From contig NC_092662.1 of assembly GCF_032118995.1 (NCBI RefSeq), forward strand, positions 6,386,001 to 6,450,000: 64,000 nucleotides of DNA, written 5' to 3'. Made by a program: the position numbers and the translations under genes. The DNA comes from Asterias amurensis (lineage: Eukaryota; Echinodermata; Asteroidea; Forcipulatida; Asteriidae). Shown here piece after piece: positions 62,976 to 64,000 of the stretch (within the stretch, counting starts at the first letter, position 1; each line of letters begins with the position of its first letter). A model generated the notes under the pieces. That model was not told where the DNA came from, ran no database searches, and saw only the letters and a list, made by a program, of their open reading frames with translations.

Positions 62976-64000
62976 TTCAACCCCAAAACTATTACCCAGT
63001 TTGTTTCCCTTGTGGTTTATGTTTGTACTGGGTTTAAAACTGTCATAACTAAACCAGTATCTAGTTTTTGTTTCTAATATACACCGAACTTTCCCAGTTT
63101 TAGTTGACAATAGGCGTCTTCCAAAATCTCTTTGTACCCATATTTGGATTTAAGCTCCTTGATTGGAAACAGCGACTGTTTGAAATATCTGATACCATTC
63201 TTTCTACCCCAAGGAGCGGTACACATGTTAGGGATAAATAACTTCACATAGATTGACGAGGAGCAGACAATGTTGTTAGCTTGTCTTGTTTCATTCCTAA
63301 ACCCATGTTGTCGATATTTAGCGGATTGCCCCCATTGTAACCCAACCAGGGTATTATGACCGGATGCTGTCTTATACAGCTTGATTGATCTGTTGTATTA
63401 TTCTTAACATTAGTAATCTCTCTACATATTGATTAGAAGTATACAACCTCCCAACAGGTTCCCTCGCTAAATCTTCTCTGTGATTGTTTCTGAATGAAAT
63501 TAGCCCCTGGGCTGGAGGTCTTACATCGAGGAACAATGAATCCCCCAGGGGTAGGCACCCCTATTCACCCTGTGTGATTTAGAGCTAATCCACCCCTGCC
63601 CTAACCCAAGACACAATATAATCCCATACATCAAGGGCTTCTTTAGACTGTGTTTTAGTGTGAAGTCCTTAAATCCCCTAAACATTCCAGCAGTTTGTTA
63701 CATCTTACAGAAGGTCTGTATTGATGTTCGGCTGAGATACTATCGATCGGGTGGCACATTGTCAGGGGGGACTGGTTAAATATTCAATACCAAAGCTCTT
63801 ATACAAAATCCCCCTCACAAGGCAAGAGGGCGAGTACCAACCTCTTAACACCGAATGCTTATCACTTGAAAGTGGCTACAAATTAGAGTAATTTCAGCTG
63901 ATTGCATCTTTGACTCTCTCCCTCTCTCACTCCCATCCAATCACTCACTAATAACTACCTGAGGATGACGACGGCTATTGTATAAAACATTCTTAGTGAA
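62976..64000. other. intergenic to window end, nothing recognised
   Basis: No ORF, splice-framed exon or listed repeat family. A further exon of RPAP2 could lie beyond the window edge. Confidence 0.4.

Noticed and set aside
1..64000. CRISPR arrays, operons, ribosome binding sites, riboswitches
   Set aside because: The split genes and SINE/MITE content show an animal nuclear genome. The tandem repeats present (27.6-28.5, 30.0-30.2 and 45.3-45.6 kb) are contiguous units without unique spacers.
51082..64000. Last exon of RPAP2
   Set aside because: Candidate acceptors such as the one near 54275 lead to frames that do not match the family's Leu-rich C-terminus, so none was accepted.

Overview
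The window is animal nuclear DNA, most likely from an echinoderm and probably a sea star. Genes are split by GT-AG introns. Four families are recognisable by conserved residues: phosphohistidine phosphatase (PHPT1), DNase II, two class A GPCRs and RPAP2. Much of the rest is MITEs, tRNA-derived SINEs and tandem repeats, with nothing bacterial. The sea-star assignment is an inference from repeat character and gene make-up; I could not search a database.

Layout. 1-15 kb: mostly repeats. It holds a decayed, 5'-truncated Ty3/gypsy retrotransposon (about 2.64-4.35 kb, minus), a degenerate ORF-like stretch (about 4.5-5.5 kb), an internally deleted Tc1/mariner element with long inverted repeats and TA duplications (6642-7791), a TRIM45-like RING exon (8489-8974, minus) that ends abruptly inside its B-box, foldback repeats and a local segmental duplication (12.9-14.4 kb). 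15.5-17.8 kb: complete three-exon PHPT1 (+). 20.96-35.88 kb: complete seven-exon DNase II (-), 361 aa with both HxK motifs. Its 7.9-kb second intron contains, on the opposite strand, two intronless paralogous GPCR genes (28930-29976 and 31730-32713). 39.95-51.08 kb: seven exons of RPAP2 (+), whose first intron has a GC-AG boundary; the last exon(s) were not found. 51-64 kb: mainly repeats, including a C-rich minisatellite (60.2-60.76 kb).

The genes are not an operon. PHPT1 and DNase II are convergent; DNase II and RPAP2 are divergent, with starts about 4 kb apart. The most unusual structure is at 33.0-34.1 kb: a hAT-like element with an 8-bp target duplication whose left end and flanking host DNA were copied in inverted orientation into the element, giving a 562-bp spacerless palindrome with one mismatch. 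Other mobile elements with visible target duplications are a 356-bp hAT-type MITE (24777-25132) and a 2.06-kb TIR element with TTA duplications that carries a G+C-rich 98-bp tandem array (43865-45923). Three MITE families all sit between TTAA tetranucleotides.
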